From Verrucosispora sp. NA02020 (lineage in GTDB: Bacteria > Actinomycetota > Actinomycetes > Mycobacteriales > Micromonosporaceae): a stretch of 64,000 nt of DNA. The stretch covers positions 3,224,001-3,288,000 of the forward strand of contig NZ_CP054923.1 in NCBI RefSeq assembly GCF_013364215.1, in the 5' to 3' direction. The position numbers were made by a program, and so were the translations under genes. How positions within the stretch are numbered: the stretch's first letter is position 1; each line of letters opens with the position of its first letter. The notes under the pieces are model-generated. The model searched no databases. It was not told where the DNA came from and worked only from the letters and a program-made list of their open reading frames with translations. This document shows positions 8,429-17,890 of this stretch, piece after piece.

Positions 8429-8434
8429 TAGGGT
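8429..8434 (+). promoter_or_regulatory. -10 box of the leaderless ArsR operon promoter
   Basis: TAGGGT lies 7 nt before ATG 8442. A plausible -35 TTGTGC at 8407-8412 overlaps the CAAGCA/TGCTTG inverted repeat. Confidence 0.5.
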
Positions 8435-8441
8435 TGGTGTC

Positions 8442-8789
8442 ATGCCAGCCTCGCTCGTCGCACCCGGGCCTGACCTCGACTCGGCCTTCGCCGCACTCGG
8501 TGATCCCGTCCGCCGTGCCCTGGTGGCTCGCCTCGCACAGGGTGATGCCACGGTGGGTGAACTCGCCGCGCCGTTCGCCATGACCCCGCAGGCGATCTCG
8601 CACCACGTCGGTGTCCTGCGGCGGTGCGGTCTCGTGGAGCAGCGGCGCGAGGGCACCAAGCGTCCGTGCCGGCTCCGGGTCGACCACCTGTCGCAGCTCA
8701 GCACGTGGATCGACGATCAGCGCCGCATCTGGGACGACCGGCTCGACGTCCTGGCGCAGCACCTAGCCGACGACGGAGCGCCACGATGA
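8442..8789 (+). CDS. ArsR-family helix-turn-helix regulator
   Basis: A 115-residue winged-helix repressor (LDSAFAALGDPVRRALVARL, then TVGELAAPFAMTPQAISHHV as the helix-turn-helix). No metal-binding Cys cluster is visible, so it belongs to the non-metal SdpR-like group that is usually paired with an SRPBCC protein. The start at ATG 8442 is chosen from the -10 box 7 nt upstream. Its stop overlaps the next start (ATGA). It probably represses its own three-gene operon through the palindrome in the -35 region. Confidence 0.9.
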   Translation: MPASLVAPGPDLDSAFAALGDPVRRALVARLAQGDATVGELAAPFAMTPQAISHHVGVLRRCGLVEQRREGTKRPCRLRVDHLSQLSTWIDDQRRIWDDRLDVLAQHLADDGAPR

Positions 8790-9253
8790 CCGCCCGCGCG
8801 GAACTGCACGGCGACGAACTGATCGCACGGCGGCGTCTCCCGGCGGCACCGGAGCGGGTCTGGGTGGCCTTCACCTCGCCGTCCGGCATCGCGGCGTTCT
8901 GGGGCGGTACGCACGCCACCGTGCCGCCCGAGTCGGTGACCGTCGACCTGCGTCCCGGTGGAGAGTTCGCGCTCGACACCCGTGGGCCGAACGGCGCGAC
9001 CCGGCGGCTCCGGTTCGTCTATGTGAGCGTCGACGCACCGCACCGGCTCGTGTTCGACGAGTCCACCACGGGCCTGCGGACCACCGTCACCGTTCACCCG
9101 GCCGACGGTGGCGCGGATCTCACGGTTCACCAGCGCCGACTGCCGCCCGAACTGCGGACGGCCCAGGCAGCCGACGGGCTGGCCTCGATTCTCGACGCAC
9201 TAGCCACTCACTTGCACCATTCCGATATCACGCCAGGACGGAGCACCCGATGA
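8786..9253 (+). CDS. SRPBCC / AHSA1-domain protein
   Basis: This 155-residue START-like (SRPBCC, Aha1 C-terminal-like) domain begins RRRLPAAPERVWVAFTSPSG and contains FVYVSVDAPHRLVF. The fold binds hydrophobic ligands in a deep pocket. ArsR plus AHSA1 gene pairs are common, and the AHSA1 protein may sense or modify the signal. The start ATG overlaps the ArsR stop, and its stop overlaps the next gene, so the three are translationally coupled. The ligand is unknown. Confidence 0.88.
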   Translation: MTARAELHGDELIARRRLPAAPERVWVAFTSPSGIAAFWGGTHATVPPESVTVDLRPGGEFALDTRGPNGATRRLRFVYVSVDAPHRLVFDESTTGLRTTVTVHPADGGADLTVHQRRLPPELRTAQAADGLASILDALATHLHHSDITPGRSTR

Positions 9254-9606
9254 CCCAGCAGACCCAACGCCACCTCGTCGCGGAGTACTTCGAGGGATTC
9301 CGGACGAGCGACCACCGGCGAATCCTCGCGACCCTCAGCGACGACGTCGAATGGGTCATCCACGGCCACCGCACCACCCACGGCAAGACGGCGTTCGACG
9401 GCGAGATCGAGAACCCGGGTTTCACCGGCAGCCCCGAACTCGACGTGCAGCGTGTCTACGAGGACGGCCCGGTCGTCGTCGCCACCGGCGAGGGACGTGG
9501 CACCAGCGTCGATCACGGGCCGTTCCGCTTCGCCTTCAACGATCTGTTCACGTTCCACGACGGGTTCATCGCCCGCGTCGACTCCTACGTCGTTCCGCTG
9601 TCCTGA
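9250..9606 (+). CDS. SnoaL-like / NTF2-fold protein
   Basis: The 118-residue protein has the NTF2-like signature of ketosteroid-isomerase relatives (LVAEYFEGFRTSDHRRILAT near the start, FNDLFTFHDGFIARVDSYV near the end). These small cones act as isomerases, cyclases, hydrolases or simple ligand binders. The start overlaps the AHSA1 stop by ATGA, making it the last gene of the ArsR operon. Two pocket proteins under one ArsR regulator suggest response to a small hydrophobic compound. The activity cannot be assigned. Confidence 0.85.
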   Translation: MTQQTQRHLVAEYFEGFRTSDHRRILATLSDDVEWVIHGHRTTHGKTAFDGEIENPGFTGSPELDVQRVYEDGPVVVATGEGRGTSVDHGPFRFAFNDLFTFHDGFIARVDSYVVPLS

Positions 9607-9701
9607 GGCACGCGGTGCCGGGTCGATCACCGCGCAGGGCTGTGGAAGGTGGTGGTTGGCGAGTGTGGTGACCGACTGCCACCACACTCGCTGACCGGTG
9701 C

Positions 9702-9890
9702 TCAGGCGTCGAAACGGCTGGCCTTGATGCCCTGGACGAAGTCGGTCCACTGGTCGGCGGTGAAGGACAGCGTCGACCCCTGCCGGTCCTTGCTGTCGCG
9801 GACCATGACGATCTGGGACGGGGTGGCAACCTCGACGCAGTTGCCGCCCCCGTTGCTGCGCGTGCTCTTCTTCCACCTCAGTGCCGTCAT
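9702..9890 (-). CDS. DUF397-domain small protein
   Basis: A 62-residue protein dominated by the DUF397 motif (WKKSTRSNGGGNCVEVA, then VMVRDSKDRQGSTLSFTADQW). DUF397 proteins are encoded in actinomycetes next to HTH regulators, as in the BldB/WhiJ group, and are thought to act with them. Here the start ATG overlaps the stop of the upstream HTH gene, so the two are coupled. Confidence 0.93.
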   Translation of the reverse strand: MTALRWKKSTRSNGGGNCVEVATPSQIVMVRDSKDRQGSTLSFTADQWTDFVQGIKASRFDA

Positions 9891-10741
9891 GTCTGTTCCT
9901 CCGCGATCGATGCGATGAGCTTGCGGGACTGCGCTTCGGTCAGCGCCGGCTTCTCCATGGCGGTCCACGCCTCCCCGTACGTTGTGACCTCGCTCGGCTT
10001 GTCGAGGTACAGGGCACCGGTGAGACTGTCGGAATAGATGATCGACGGTTCGGTTCCTCCGTCGAAGTCGAGGATCGTGAACGTGCCGCTGGTCATGTTG
10101 CCCAGGTGCAGACCGACGGCGATCGGGACCACCCGCAGCGAGACGTTCGGCTGTCGACTGACCGTGACCAGGTGCTGTAGCTGCTCCGTATCCGCACCGC
10201 GCCGTAGGACGGACTCGTCGAGCAGTACGTCGAACTGTGGGGCACGGGGCGTGAGGCGTGTCAGGAGAGCTTGTCGACCAAGGCGCACGGCCACGCCTCG
10301 CTGTATCTCCTCGCGGGTCATCTCGGGTCGGGCCACCTCGTAGACGCGGGTGGCGTACGCCTTTGTCTGCAAGAGGCCAGGGACAAGCTGCGCTTCGTAG
10401 GTTCGCAGGCGAGCGGCTGCGGCTTCCAGCCCCACGTACAGCTCGAACCACTCAGGGATGGCGTCGCCATACGAGTGCCACCAGCCACGGCCCTTCGTCT
10501 CCTTGGCGAGGCCCATCAGTGCCTCGGTCAATTCTGGTGACGCTCTGTATATCTTGCACATCGCTTCGACGTCGAGCGAGCGCATCGAGGTGGCGCCCGT
10601 CTCGATGCGCCAGATCTTCGGGGTCGACCATTCCAGCGACTCGGCTGCCGCCTTGATCGTCATGCGGGCTTCCTCGCGAAGCTGCCGCAGGTACCGACCG
10701 AGCTGGCGCCTCGGGACTGTTGAGCCGGTATCTGTCGTCAC
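9887..10741 (-). CDS. XRE-type HTH regulator with DUF5753 domain (WhiJ-like)
   Basis: The 284-residue protein has an N-terminal XRE helix-turn-helix (LGRYLRQLREEARMTIKAAA, SLEWSTPKIWRIETG) and a C-terminal DUF5753 domain (YEAQLVPGLLQTKAYA and ILDFDGGTEPSIIYSDSLTG). I place the start at GTG 10741, preceded by the purine-rich GGAGAGGGATAGG; a longer frame upstream is unlikely. It pairs with the following DUF397 gene. An AT-rich divergent region with TGAAA/TTTCA repeats separates it from three small plus-strand ORFs that it may control. Confidence 0.9.
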   Translation of the reverse strand: MTTDTGSTVPRRQLGRYLRQLREEARMTIKAAAESLEWSTPKIWRIETGATSMRSLDVEAMCKIYRASPELTEALMGLAKETKGRGWWHSYGDAIPEWFELYVGLEAAAARLRTYEAQLVPGLLQTKAYATRVYEVARPEMTREEIQRGVAVRLGRQALLTRLTPRAPQFDVLLDESVLRRGADTEQLQHLVTVSRQPNVSLRVVPIAVGLHLGNMTSGTFTILDFDGGTEPSIIYSDSLTGALYLDKPSEVTTYGEAWTAMEKPALTEAQSRKLIASIAEEQT

Positions 10742-10834
10742 TGACCTATCCCTCTCCGTGACTACATACCGGGCGATGCCTGCGCTCGGTATGTAACACC
10801 TGTCGGCCACGCTTAGCAAACGAATCTATCAATA

Positions 10835-10870
10835 TGAAATACCCCAATACGTTTCATTCAAAGTGAAATA
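10835..10870. promoter_or_regulatory. TGAAA/TTTCA repeat cluster in the divergent promoter
   Basis: Within an unusually AT-rich stretch, TGAAATA (10835-10841), TTTCATT (10852-10858) and GTGAAATA (10863-10870) form alternating inverted copies with short spacers. Their placement between the HTH gene and the divergent small ORFs makes them candidate operators for the HTH protein. Confidence 0.4.
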
Positions 10871-10969
10871 TTGCACTATCCACGCCTGTCGGGGAATCTG
10901 GCACCGGGTGTGGCGGCCGGATGACCGTGCGTGGCCCGGTCGCCATGCTCCCTATCGACAGGGGGCGGT

Positions 10970-11155
10970 ATGTCCTGGCATCTGACCTACGACCAGTTCC
11001 TGCTTGCGGCGGCTCTCACGCTTGCGCGTCGGCATCGGCCGAGGTGGAACCACCTGCTGAGGCGGGTGACGTGTCGGTGTGGTCGGGATCTGCCGTGTCG
11101 GGTGCGGTACCGGGTGCCCGTCAATCGGGGCCACTGGCCGGGGGAGGCGTCGTGA
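10970..11155 (+). CDS. Small Cys/Arg-rich protein, unknown function
   Basis: This 61-residue basic protein (MSWHLTYDQFLLAAALTLAR at the N-terminus) has a CRCGRDLPC cluster that could bind metal. ATG 10970 is chosen because a purine-rich AGGGGG lies 4-5 nt upstream. The stop overlaps the next start by GTGA. It is the first of three coupled mini-genes divergent from the HTH/DUF397 pair. I do not know the family. Confidence 0.6.
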   Translation: MSWHLTYDQFLLAAALTLARRHRPRWNHLLRRVTCRCGRDLPCRVRYRVPVNRGHWPGEAS

Positions 11156-11370
11156 CGGCGCACGGACCGGTGGTGCCGATCTGGACGTGCGCGGGCTGTG
11201 GTGCGCCCTGGCCGTGTCGGACACGTCGTCAGGAACTGCGGGCCGAGTACGACCGGGCTCCGGTCTCCCTGACGCTCTACATGGGTTCGTGCCTGTTGGC
11301 GGCGAGTCGGGACATGGGGTGGGCTCCGGCGGGGCTGCTGCACCGGAGGTTCCTCGGATGGCTGACCTGA
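11152..11370 (+). CDS. Small Cys-containing protein, unknown function
   Basis: GTG 11152 follows GGGGAGG and opens a 72-residue protein with a CAGCGAPWPC cluster and a conserved-looking middle (RRQELRAEYDRAPVSLTLYM). Small actinomycete proteins of this look are sometimes mis-annotated as flavin reductases, but nothing in the sequence supports a catalytic domain. Its tail overlaps the next gene, which starts at 11358. Confidence 0.6.
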   Translation: MTAHGPVVPIWTCAGCGAPWPCRTRRQELRAEYDRAPVSLTLYMGSCLLAASRDMGWAPAGLLHRRFLGWLT

Positions 11371-11639
11371 GCAGACCCCGGGCCGGTGACCTGCTGCGGG
11401 TGGGGCCGGAGGCCAGTGTGCAGTTCGTCCGGCCGATCCTGTTCCGGGTGATCCGGGTGCTGGAGTGGACCACGTACGACGGGTGGCGCTGGCTTGAGGG
11501 TTACCAGGTCAACGATCGGGGAGAAGCGGTCCACCGCAGGGCGATCTTCGTCCAGCCGGCCGGACTGCGGACTGTCCCGGCACCCGTGGTGGCCGCGCAC
11601 CCCCGCCAGAGGAGGGCTCCCAAGAAGTCACCTCGCTGA
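11358..11639 (+). CDS. Small hypothetical protein, unknown function
   Basis: ATG 11358 is preceded by GGAGGT at 7 nt and overlaps the previous stop. The 93-residue product (MADLSRPRAGDLLRVGPEAS) contains a compact beta-rich stretch (RVIRVLEWTTYDGWRWLEGY) followed by a Pro/Arg/Lys-rich tail. It may be a short barrel domain. It is the last gene of the three-gene cassette, and the next gene has its own leaderless promoter immediately downstream. Confidence 0.65.
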   Translation: MADLSRPRAGDLLRVGPEASVQFVRPILFRVIRVLEWTTYDGWRWLEGYQVNDRGEAVHRRAIFVQPAGLRTVPAPVVAAHPRQRRAPKKSPR

Positions 11640-11640
11640 G

Positions 11641-11646
11641 TAGGTT
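11641..11646 (+). promoter_or_regulatory. -10 box of a leaderless promoter
   Basis: TAGGTT lies 7 nt before GTG 11654 and directly after the stop of the preceding mini-gene. Confidence 0.5.
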
Positions 11647-11653
11647 CGTCGAT

Positions 11654-12595
11654 GTGGACCTGGAGGACATCGCCGCCCGGCTCGGCGTACCCGTCGAGGA
11701 CGTCACGCGCGTCGACCGGCTCGCCGGTGACCGGCCGTCGGCCCCGTTGCCCGCGAAGGCCGACGCGCCCGAGATCCTGGACCGGCTCGCCGTACGCCCG
11801 GACGACGCCGCCGAGATCCTGGCCGGCTGGCCCGATCCCGACTCGGCGCTGTGGACCCCGGAGCTGCGGTGGCTGCTCGACCGTTCGATCGCCCTGGTCC
11901 GCGCCGACCTCGGCGGACACGAGTGGCTGCCGCCCGGCCCGGAGGTGCCCCGCGATCGCGGACCCGCCTGGCGGCACCTGTACGTGTACGCGTACCTGGC
12001 CCTGCTCGACGTGGTGCGGGCCTTCCACCGCGACCACGGCGTCCCCGAGGCGGTGTCCTGGACGACCCTGGCGGACCTGGGCCGCAACCTCGCGATCGAC
12101 CGGCGGATGCACCGCGAGGGCTGGCCGGTCATGCAGAGCTGGTTGACCCTGCACGCGCGCGGCAGCGTCTACGAGCTGGGCCGGTTGCAGCACCAACGCG
12201 GCGACACCATCGGCCTGCACGTCCCCGAGTCGGGGCCGCTGAGCCCGCAGGCGGTCGACGACTCGCTCGACCGGGCCCGCGTCTTCTTTCCGCGCCACTT
12301 CCCCGACGAGGAGTACACGGCGTTCTCCTGCGGCTCGTGGCTGCTCGACCCGCAACTGCGGGAGTACCTGCCGGAGGACTCCCACATCGTCCAGTTCCAG
12401 CGCCGGTTCACCCTGGAGCCTTACGAGGAGCCGGAGGGACTGGCCGCCGACGTCGAGGTGCGGCGGTTCGTGTTCCGCAGCCTGAGCACGCCCCTGGACG
12501 ACCTGCCGCGCCGCACCGTGCTGCACCGCGCGGTCGTCGACCACCTGCGCGCGGGTCGCCACTGGCACTGGCGTCGGGGGCATTTCCCGATCTGA
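11654..12595 (+). CDS. Acyltransferase-domain protein (NAT_N / GNAT_C type)
   Basis: A 313-residue protein resembling the actinobacterial two-domain acyltransferases with a helical N-terminal part (LYVYAYLALLDVVRAFHRDH) and a GNAT-like C-terminal part (FSCGSWLLDPQLREYLPEDS, then IVQFQRRFTLEPYEE). Substrates of this family are not known. The GTG start is set by the -10 box 7 nt upstream. It converges with the NADH dehydrogenase gene, with only 21 bp between the stops. Confidence 0.8.
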   Translation: MDLEDIAARLGVPVEDVTRVDRLAGDRPSAPLPAKADAPEILDRLAVRPDDAAEILAGWPDPDSALWTPELRWLLDRSIALVRADLGGHEWLPPGPEVPRDRGPAWRHLYVYAYLALLDVVRAFHRDHGVPEAVSWTTLADLGRNLAIDRRMHREGWPVMQSWLTLHARGSVYELGRLQHQRGDTIGLHVPESGPLSPQAVDDSLDRARVFFPRHFPDEEYTAFSCGSWLLDPQLREYLPEDSHIVQFQRRFTLEPYEEPEGLAADVEVRRFVFRSLSTPLDDLPRRTVLHRAVVDHLRAGRHWHWRRGHFPI

Positions 12596-12616
12596 CCATC
12601 CGCGTCGGTGCCGGAG

Positions 12617-14092
12617 TCAGCCGGTCGGCTGCTCCGGCGCGCCGTGCCGCGCGGCCTCCGGTCCCGGCACGGCCGCCCGCTGTCCGGGTGCGTCGGCACC
12701 TGTCGGCCCGTCCGACCCGGTGGCGGCCGCGGTCACCGCGGGCGTGGCGGACTCGGTGGCCCCCCGCAACGCGGTACGCGCCAGCACCTGCTGCAACGTC
12801 ACGGTCCGCTCGGAGCGGCCCCGACCGATGAAGCTGACGAACCAGTGCAGTACGGCGGTGACCCGGTTCTTGAAGCCGACCAGGTACAACAGGTGCACGG
12901 CGAGCCAGAGCAGCCACCCGGTCAGTCCGGCCAACCGCAGCCGACCGACGGTGGCCACCGCCGAGAAGCGCGAGATGGTCGCCATGCTGCCCTTGTCGCG
13001 GTATCGGAAGGGCTGACCCGCCGGCTCGCCCCGCAGTCGGCGCAGGATCTGTCGGGCCGCGTACCGTCCGCCCTGGATGGCCACCTGCGCCACGCCCGGG
13101 AGCCGGTCCAGCGACATCAGGTCGCCGACGACGAACACCTCGGGATGCCCGGGCAGGGTCAGGTCCGGCTCGACCTTGACCCGACCGGCCCGGTCGGTCT
13201 CGGCGCCGGCCCGGGAGGCCAGGTGCGCGCCCAGCGGTGACCCCGACACCCCGGCCGCCCAGATCTTCGTCCGGCACTCGATGCGCCGTCGCCGGCCGTC
13301 CCGGTCGGCCACCTCGATGCCGTCGTCGTCCACGCCCACCACCGTGGCGCCCAGCTCCACGTCGACACCGAGGCGGTGCAACTGCTGCAACGCCTTGCCG
13401 GAGAGCCGGTCCCCGAACGTGCCGAGGACCGAGTCACCGGCGTCCAGCAGGATGATCCTGGCCTTGCGGGGGTCGATGCGGCGGAACTCGCCCGGCAGGG
13501 TCCGGTGCGCCAGCTCGGCGATCTGCCCGGCCATCTCCACGCCGGTGGGTCCGGCGCCGACCACCACGAACGTCATCCACCGGGCGATCGTCGCCGGGTC
13601 GGTCTCCAGCTCGGCCAGCTCGAACGCCCCGAAGATCCGTCCGCGCAGTTCGAGCGCGTCGTCGATGCTCTTCATGCCGGGCGCGTGCTCGGCGAACTCA
13701 TCGTGGCCGAAGTACGACTGCGTCGCCCCGGCGGCGACGATCAGGCTGTCGTACTCGACGCGGAACGTGGTCAGCGGCGCGTTCGCGGTGACCGTCCGGG
13801 TCTCCAGGTCGATGTCGGTGACCTCGCCGAGCAGGACCTCGGCGTTGCGCTGCCGACGCAGGATCTCGCGGGTGGCGGGCGCCACCTCGCCGGGGGAGAG
13901 GATGCCGGTGGCCACCTGGTAGAGCAGCGGCTGGAACAGGTGGTGGGTGGTCCGCGCGACCATCGTCACGTCCACCGGTGCGCGGCGGAGCGCCTTGGCC
14001 GCGAAGAGCCCGCCGAAGCCGGATCCGACGATCACCACCCGGTGCCGCCGGTCACCGGTGCCCGTGCCGTCGGCGGTCCTGTCTCGGTTCAT
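12617..14092 (-). CDS. ndh: Type II NADH dehydrogenase (NDH-2)
   Basis: This 491-residue FAD enzyme passes electrons from NADH to quinone at the inner face of the membrane. It has the N-terminal dinucleotide motif VVIVGSGFGGLFAAKAL, a second one for NADH (FVVVGAGPTGVEMAGQI), the FAD-closing segment EVFVVGDLM, and a C-terminal hydrophobic anchor (LTGWLLWLAVHLLYLVGF). A low-complexity Ala/Gly/Pro tail of about 50 residues is extra. ATG 14092 has GGAGAG upstream. It is divergent from furA, with a 326-bp intergenic region between them. Confidence 0.92.
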   Translation of the reverse strand: MNRDRTADGTGTGDRRHRVVIVGSGFGGLFAAKALRRAPVDVTMVARTTHHLFQPLLYQVATGILSPGEVAPATREILRRQRNAEVLLGEVTDIDLETRTVTANAPLTTFRVEYDSLIVAAGATQSYFGHDEFAEHAPGMKSIDDALELRGRIFGAFELAELETDPATIARWMTFVVVGAGPTGVEMAGQIAELAHRTLPGEFRRIDPRKARIILLDAGDSVLGTFGDRLSGKALQQLHRLGVDVELGATVVGVDDDGIEVADRDGRRRRIECRTKIWAAGVSGSPLGAHLASRAGAETDRAGRVKVEPDLTLPGHPEVFVVGDLMSLDRLPGVAQVAIQGGRYAARQILRRLRGEPAGQPFRYRDKGSMATISRFSAVATVGRLRLAGLTGWLLWLAVHLLYLVGFKNRVTAVLHWFVSFIGRGRSERTVTLQQVLARTALRGATESATPAVTAAATGSDGPTGADAPGQRAAVPGPEAARHGAPEQPTG

Positions 14093-14418
14093 CTGCGCTC
14101 TCCGTCCCGGTGTGAGCCACGCCCTCGGGCGTCTGCACGTCATCCTCAGGCGCGCTCCCGGCCTGGCGGAACCGGCGGCTCGATCAATCTGTTCTGATTT
14201 CCGGTGCGTCGGCGGCGAAACCCGCACCGTGGTGGCTCCGGCCACGCCCGGAGCAGGGCGCCGTGTCCGGCACCGTGCGCCGTCCGTTGCCTCTGTGGCG
14301 GTGCTCACCGGCGTCGCCCGTCGCCCATGCGAGGGTCGACGCGAACAGACCGTGACACGGACGTGCGGAGCGTCAGCAAACTTGATTGATTCCAAAAGAG
14401 TGGAGTAGGTTGGCCGGC
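14093..14418. other. Intergenic region between ndh and furA
   Basis: No gene was recognised in these 326 bp. The part near ndh is GC-rich; the part near furA turns AT-rich (about 14378-14402) and carries the furA promoter. No strong hairpin was seen. Confidence 0.6.
14382..14411 (+). promoter_or_regulatory. furA promoter with FurA-operator-like AT-rich segment
   Basis: The -35-like TTGATT (14382-14387) and -10 TAGGTT (14406-14411) are separated by 18 nt. ATG 14419 lies 7 nt after the -10 box, so the transcript is probably leaderless. The AT-rich segment TTGATTGATTCCAAAAGAG resembles the region bound by FurA in mycobacterial furA-katG operons, which suggests autoregulation. Confidence 0.6.
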
Positions 14419-14844
14419 ATGACGTCCGACTTCGAGGCCCAGCTCCGCGCGGTCTCGTTGCGCGTGACCCGGCCTCGACTGGCGGTGCTCGCGGCGCTGC
14501 GGGACCACCCGCACGTCGACACCGACGCGGTGACCCGGCTGGTACGAGCCGACCACCCCACCGTGTCCCACCAGGCCATCTACGACGTGCTGCGGGCGCT
14601 GACCGACGCCGGTCTGGTGCGGCGCATCCAGCCCGCCGGAGCCGTCGCCCGATACGAGTCCCGGGTGGGGGACAACCACCACCATGTCGTCTGCCGCTCC
14701 TGCGGCGCGATCGCCGACGTGAACTGCGCCGTCGGCGACGCACCCTGTCTCACCGCCTCCGACGACCACGGTTTCGTGGTCGACGAGGCGGAGGTCGTCT
14801 ACTGGGGCACCTGCCCCGACTGCGACCGCACGCACCACCAGTGA
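14419..14844 (+). CDS. furA: Fur-family peroxide-sensing regulator FurA
   Basis: A 141-residue Fur-family winged-helix repressor (RVTRPRLAVLAALRDHPHVD, VSHQAIYDVLRALTDAGLVR). The metal-binding region includes HHHVVCRSCG, then CPDC near the C-terminus. Position directly upstream of katG is the classic furA-katG arrangement, where FurA represses itself and the catalase-peroxidase until oxidised. The ATG is set by the leaderless -10 box. Confidence 0.93.
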   Translation: MTSDFEAQLRAVSLRVTRPRLAVLAALRDHPHVDTDAVTRLVRADHPTVSHQAIYDVLRALTDAGLVRRIQPAGAVARYESRVGDNHHHVVCRSCGAIADVNCAVGDAPCLTASDDHGFVVDEAEVVYWGTCPDCDRTHHQ

Positions 14845-14860
14845 CACGCACCACCAGTGA

Positions 14861-17161
<2,301 letters not shown>

Positions 17162-17176
17162 TCCACGTCGCACCGC

Positions 17177-17216
17177 AGGGGCCCCGGCCGATCGTCGACG
17201 ATCGGCCGGGGCCCCT
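17177..17216. terminator. Perfect 40-nt palindrome, likely bidirectional terminator
   Basis: The self-complementary arms AGGGGCCCCGGCCGATCGTC and their exact complement meet at GTCGAC, 16 nt after the katG stop. The downstream minus-strand ycnI gene also ends here, so the hairpin can serve both converging transcripts. There is no T-tract, as is usual in actinomycetes. Confidence 0.75.
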
Positions 17217-17269
17217 CCCGTTCCGAAAGACCGTACGGGCACTCCCGCTCCGGCAGGCCCCGCCGACGC

Positions 17270-17890
17270 CTACGCGGGCCGACGGGCGACCAGCAGACCC
17301 ACCCCTGCGGCGAGAACGACGAACACGACCACCACGGTCACCGCCTGGCCCAGCGTCGCGCCCCCGCCCTCCGACGGTGTCCCGCCGCCTGCGGCGGCCG
17401 GCGGCCCGACGGACGCCTCCGGCGGGGTCTCGAGCACGGCGTTGGTCGCGATCAACCGTGGCGCCGGGTAGTCGCTGTCGGCGGTGCGGTCGATCCAGTC
17501 GAGCGAGTTGCCGTCGGCACACCGTTGCAGCACCGGGAAGTGCAACGTGTCGCCCGCCTGGGCCACGATCCGCGTGGTCACTCCCACCTCGGCGGTCTCC
17601 CGCCCCGGTCCGGTGAAGGTGACACGATCCCCGGAGAGCGCGGCGGACCACCCCTCCGGCTCCACGGTGCCGGTCGCGGTCACCCCCTCGGGCAGCGCGA
17701 CGACCAGCTCGGTGGTGGGGGAGTCGTCACAACTGTGGTCGAAGGCGAACGTCAGGGTCGTGGTGCCGTCGCCGTTCGGCTTCGCCTCCGCGACCTCGAC
17801 GTGCGCCGCTGCGGGCGCCGCCCCCCACGCCAGGTACGCGACCACACCGGTCGCCACGGCAGCCGCCCGGATCCACCGTCGCGTCCTCAT
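17270..17890 (-). CDS. YcnI-like (DUF1775) copper-associated membrane-anchored protein, copy 2
   Basis: A 206-residue exported protein with a signal peptide ending AAAAH, so the mature N-terminus starts with His, as required for the YcnI copper site. A DUF1775 beta domain follows (FAFDHSCDDSPTTELVVALP, then WSAALSGDRVTFTGPG). A Gly/Ala/Pro linker and a C-terminal transmembrane helix (VTVVVVFVVLAAGVGLLVAR) anchor it outside the membrane. The start overlaps the CopCD stop by ATGA. It is a second, diverged DUF1775 gene in the same operon. Confidence 0.88.
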   Translation of the reverse strand: MRTRRWIRAAAVATGVVAYLAWGAAPAAAHVEVAEAKPNGDGTTTLTFAFDHSCDDSPTTELVVALPEGVTATGTVEPEGWSAALSGDRVTFTGPGRETAEVGVTTRIVAQAGDTLHFPVLQRCADGNSLDWIDRTADSDYPAPRLIATNAVLETPPEASVGPPAAAGGGTPSEGGGATLGQAVTVVVVFVVLAAGVGLLVARRPA

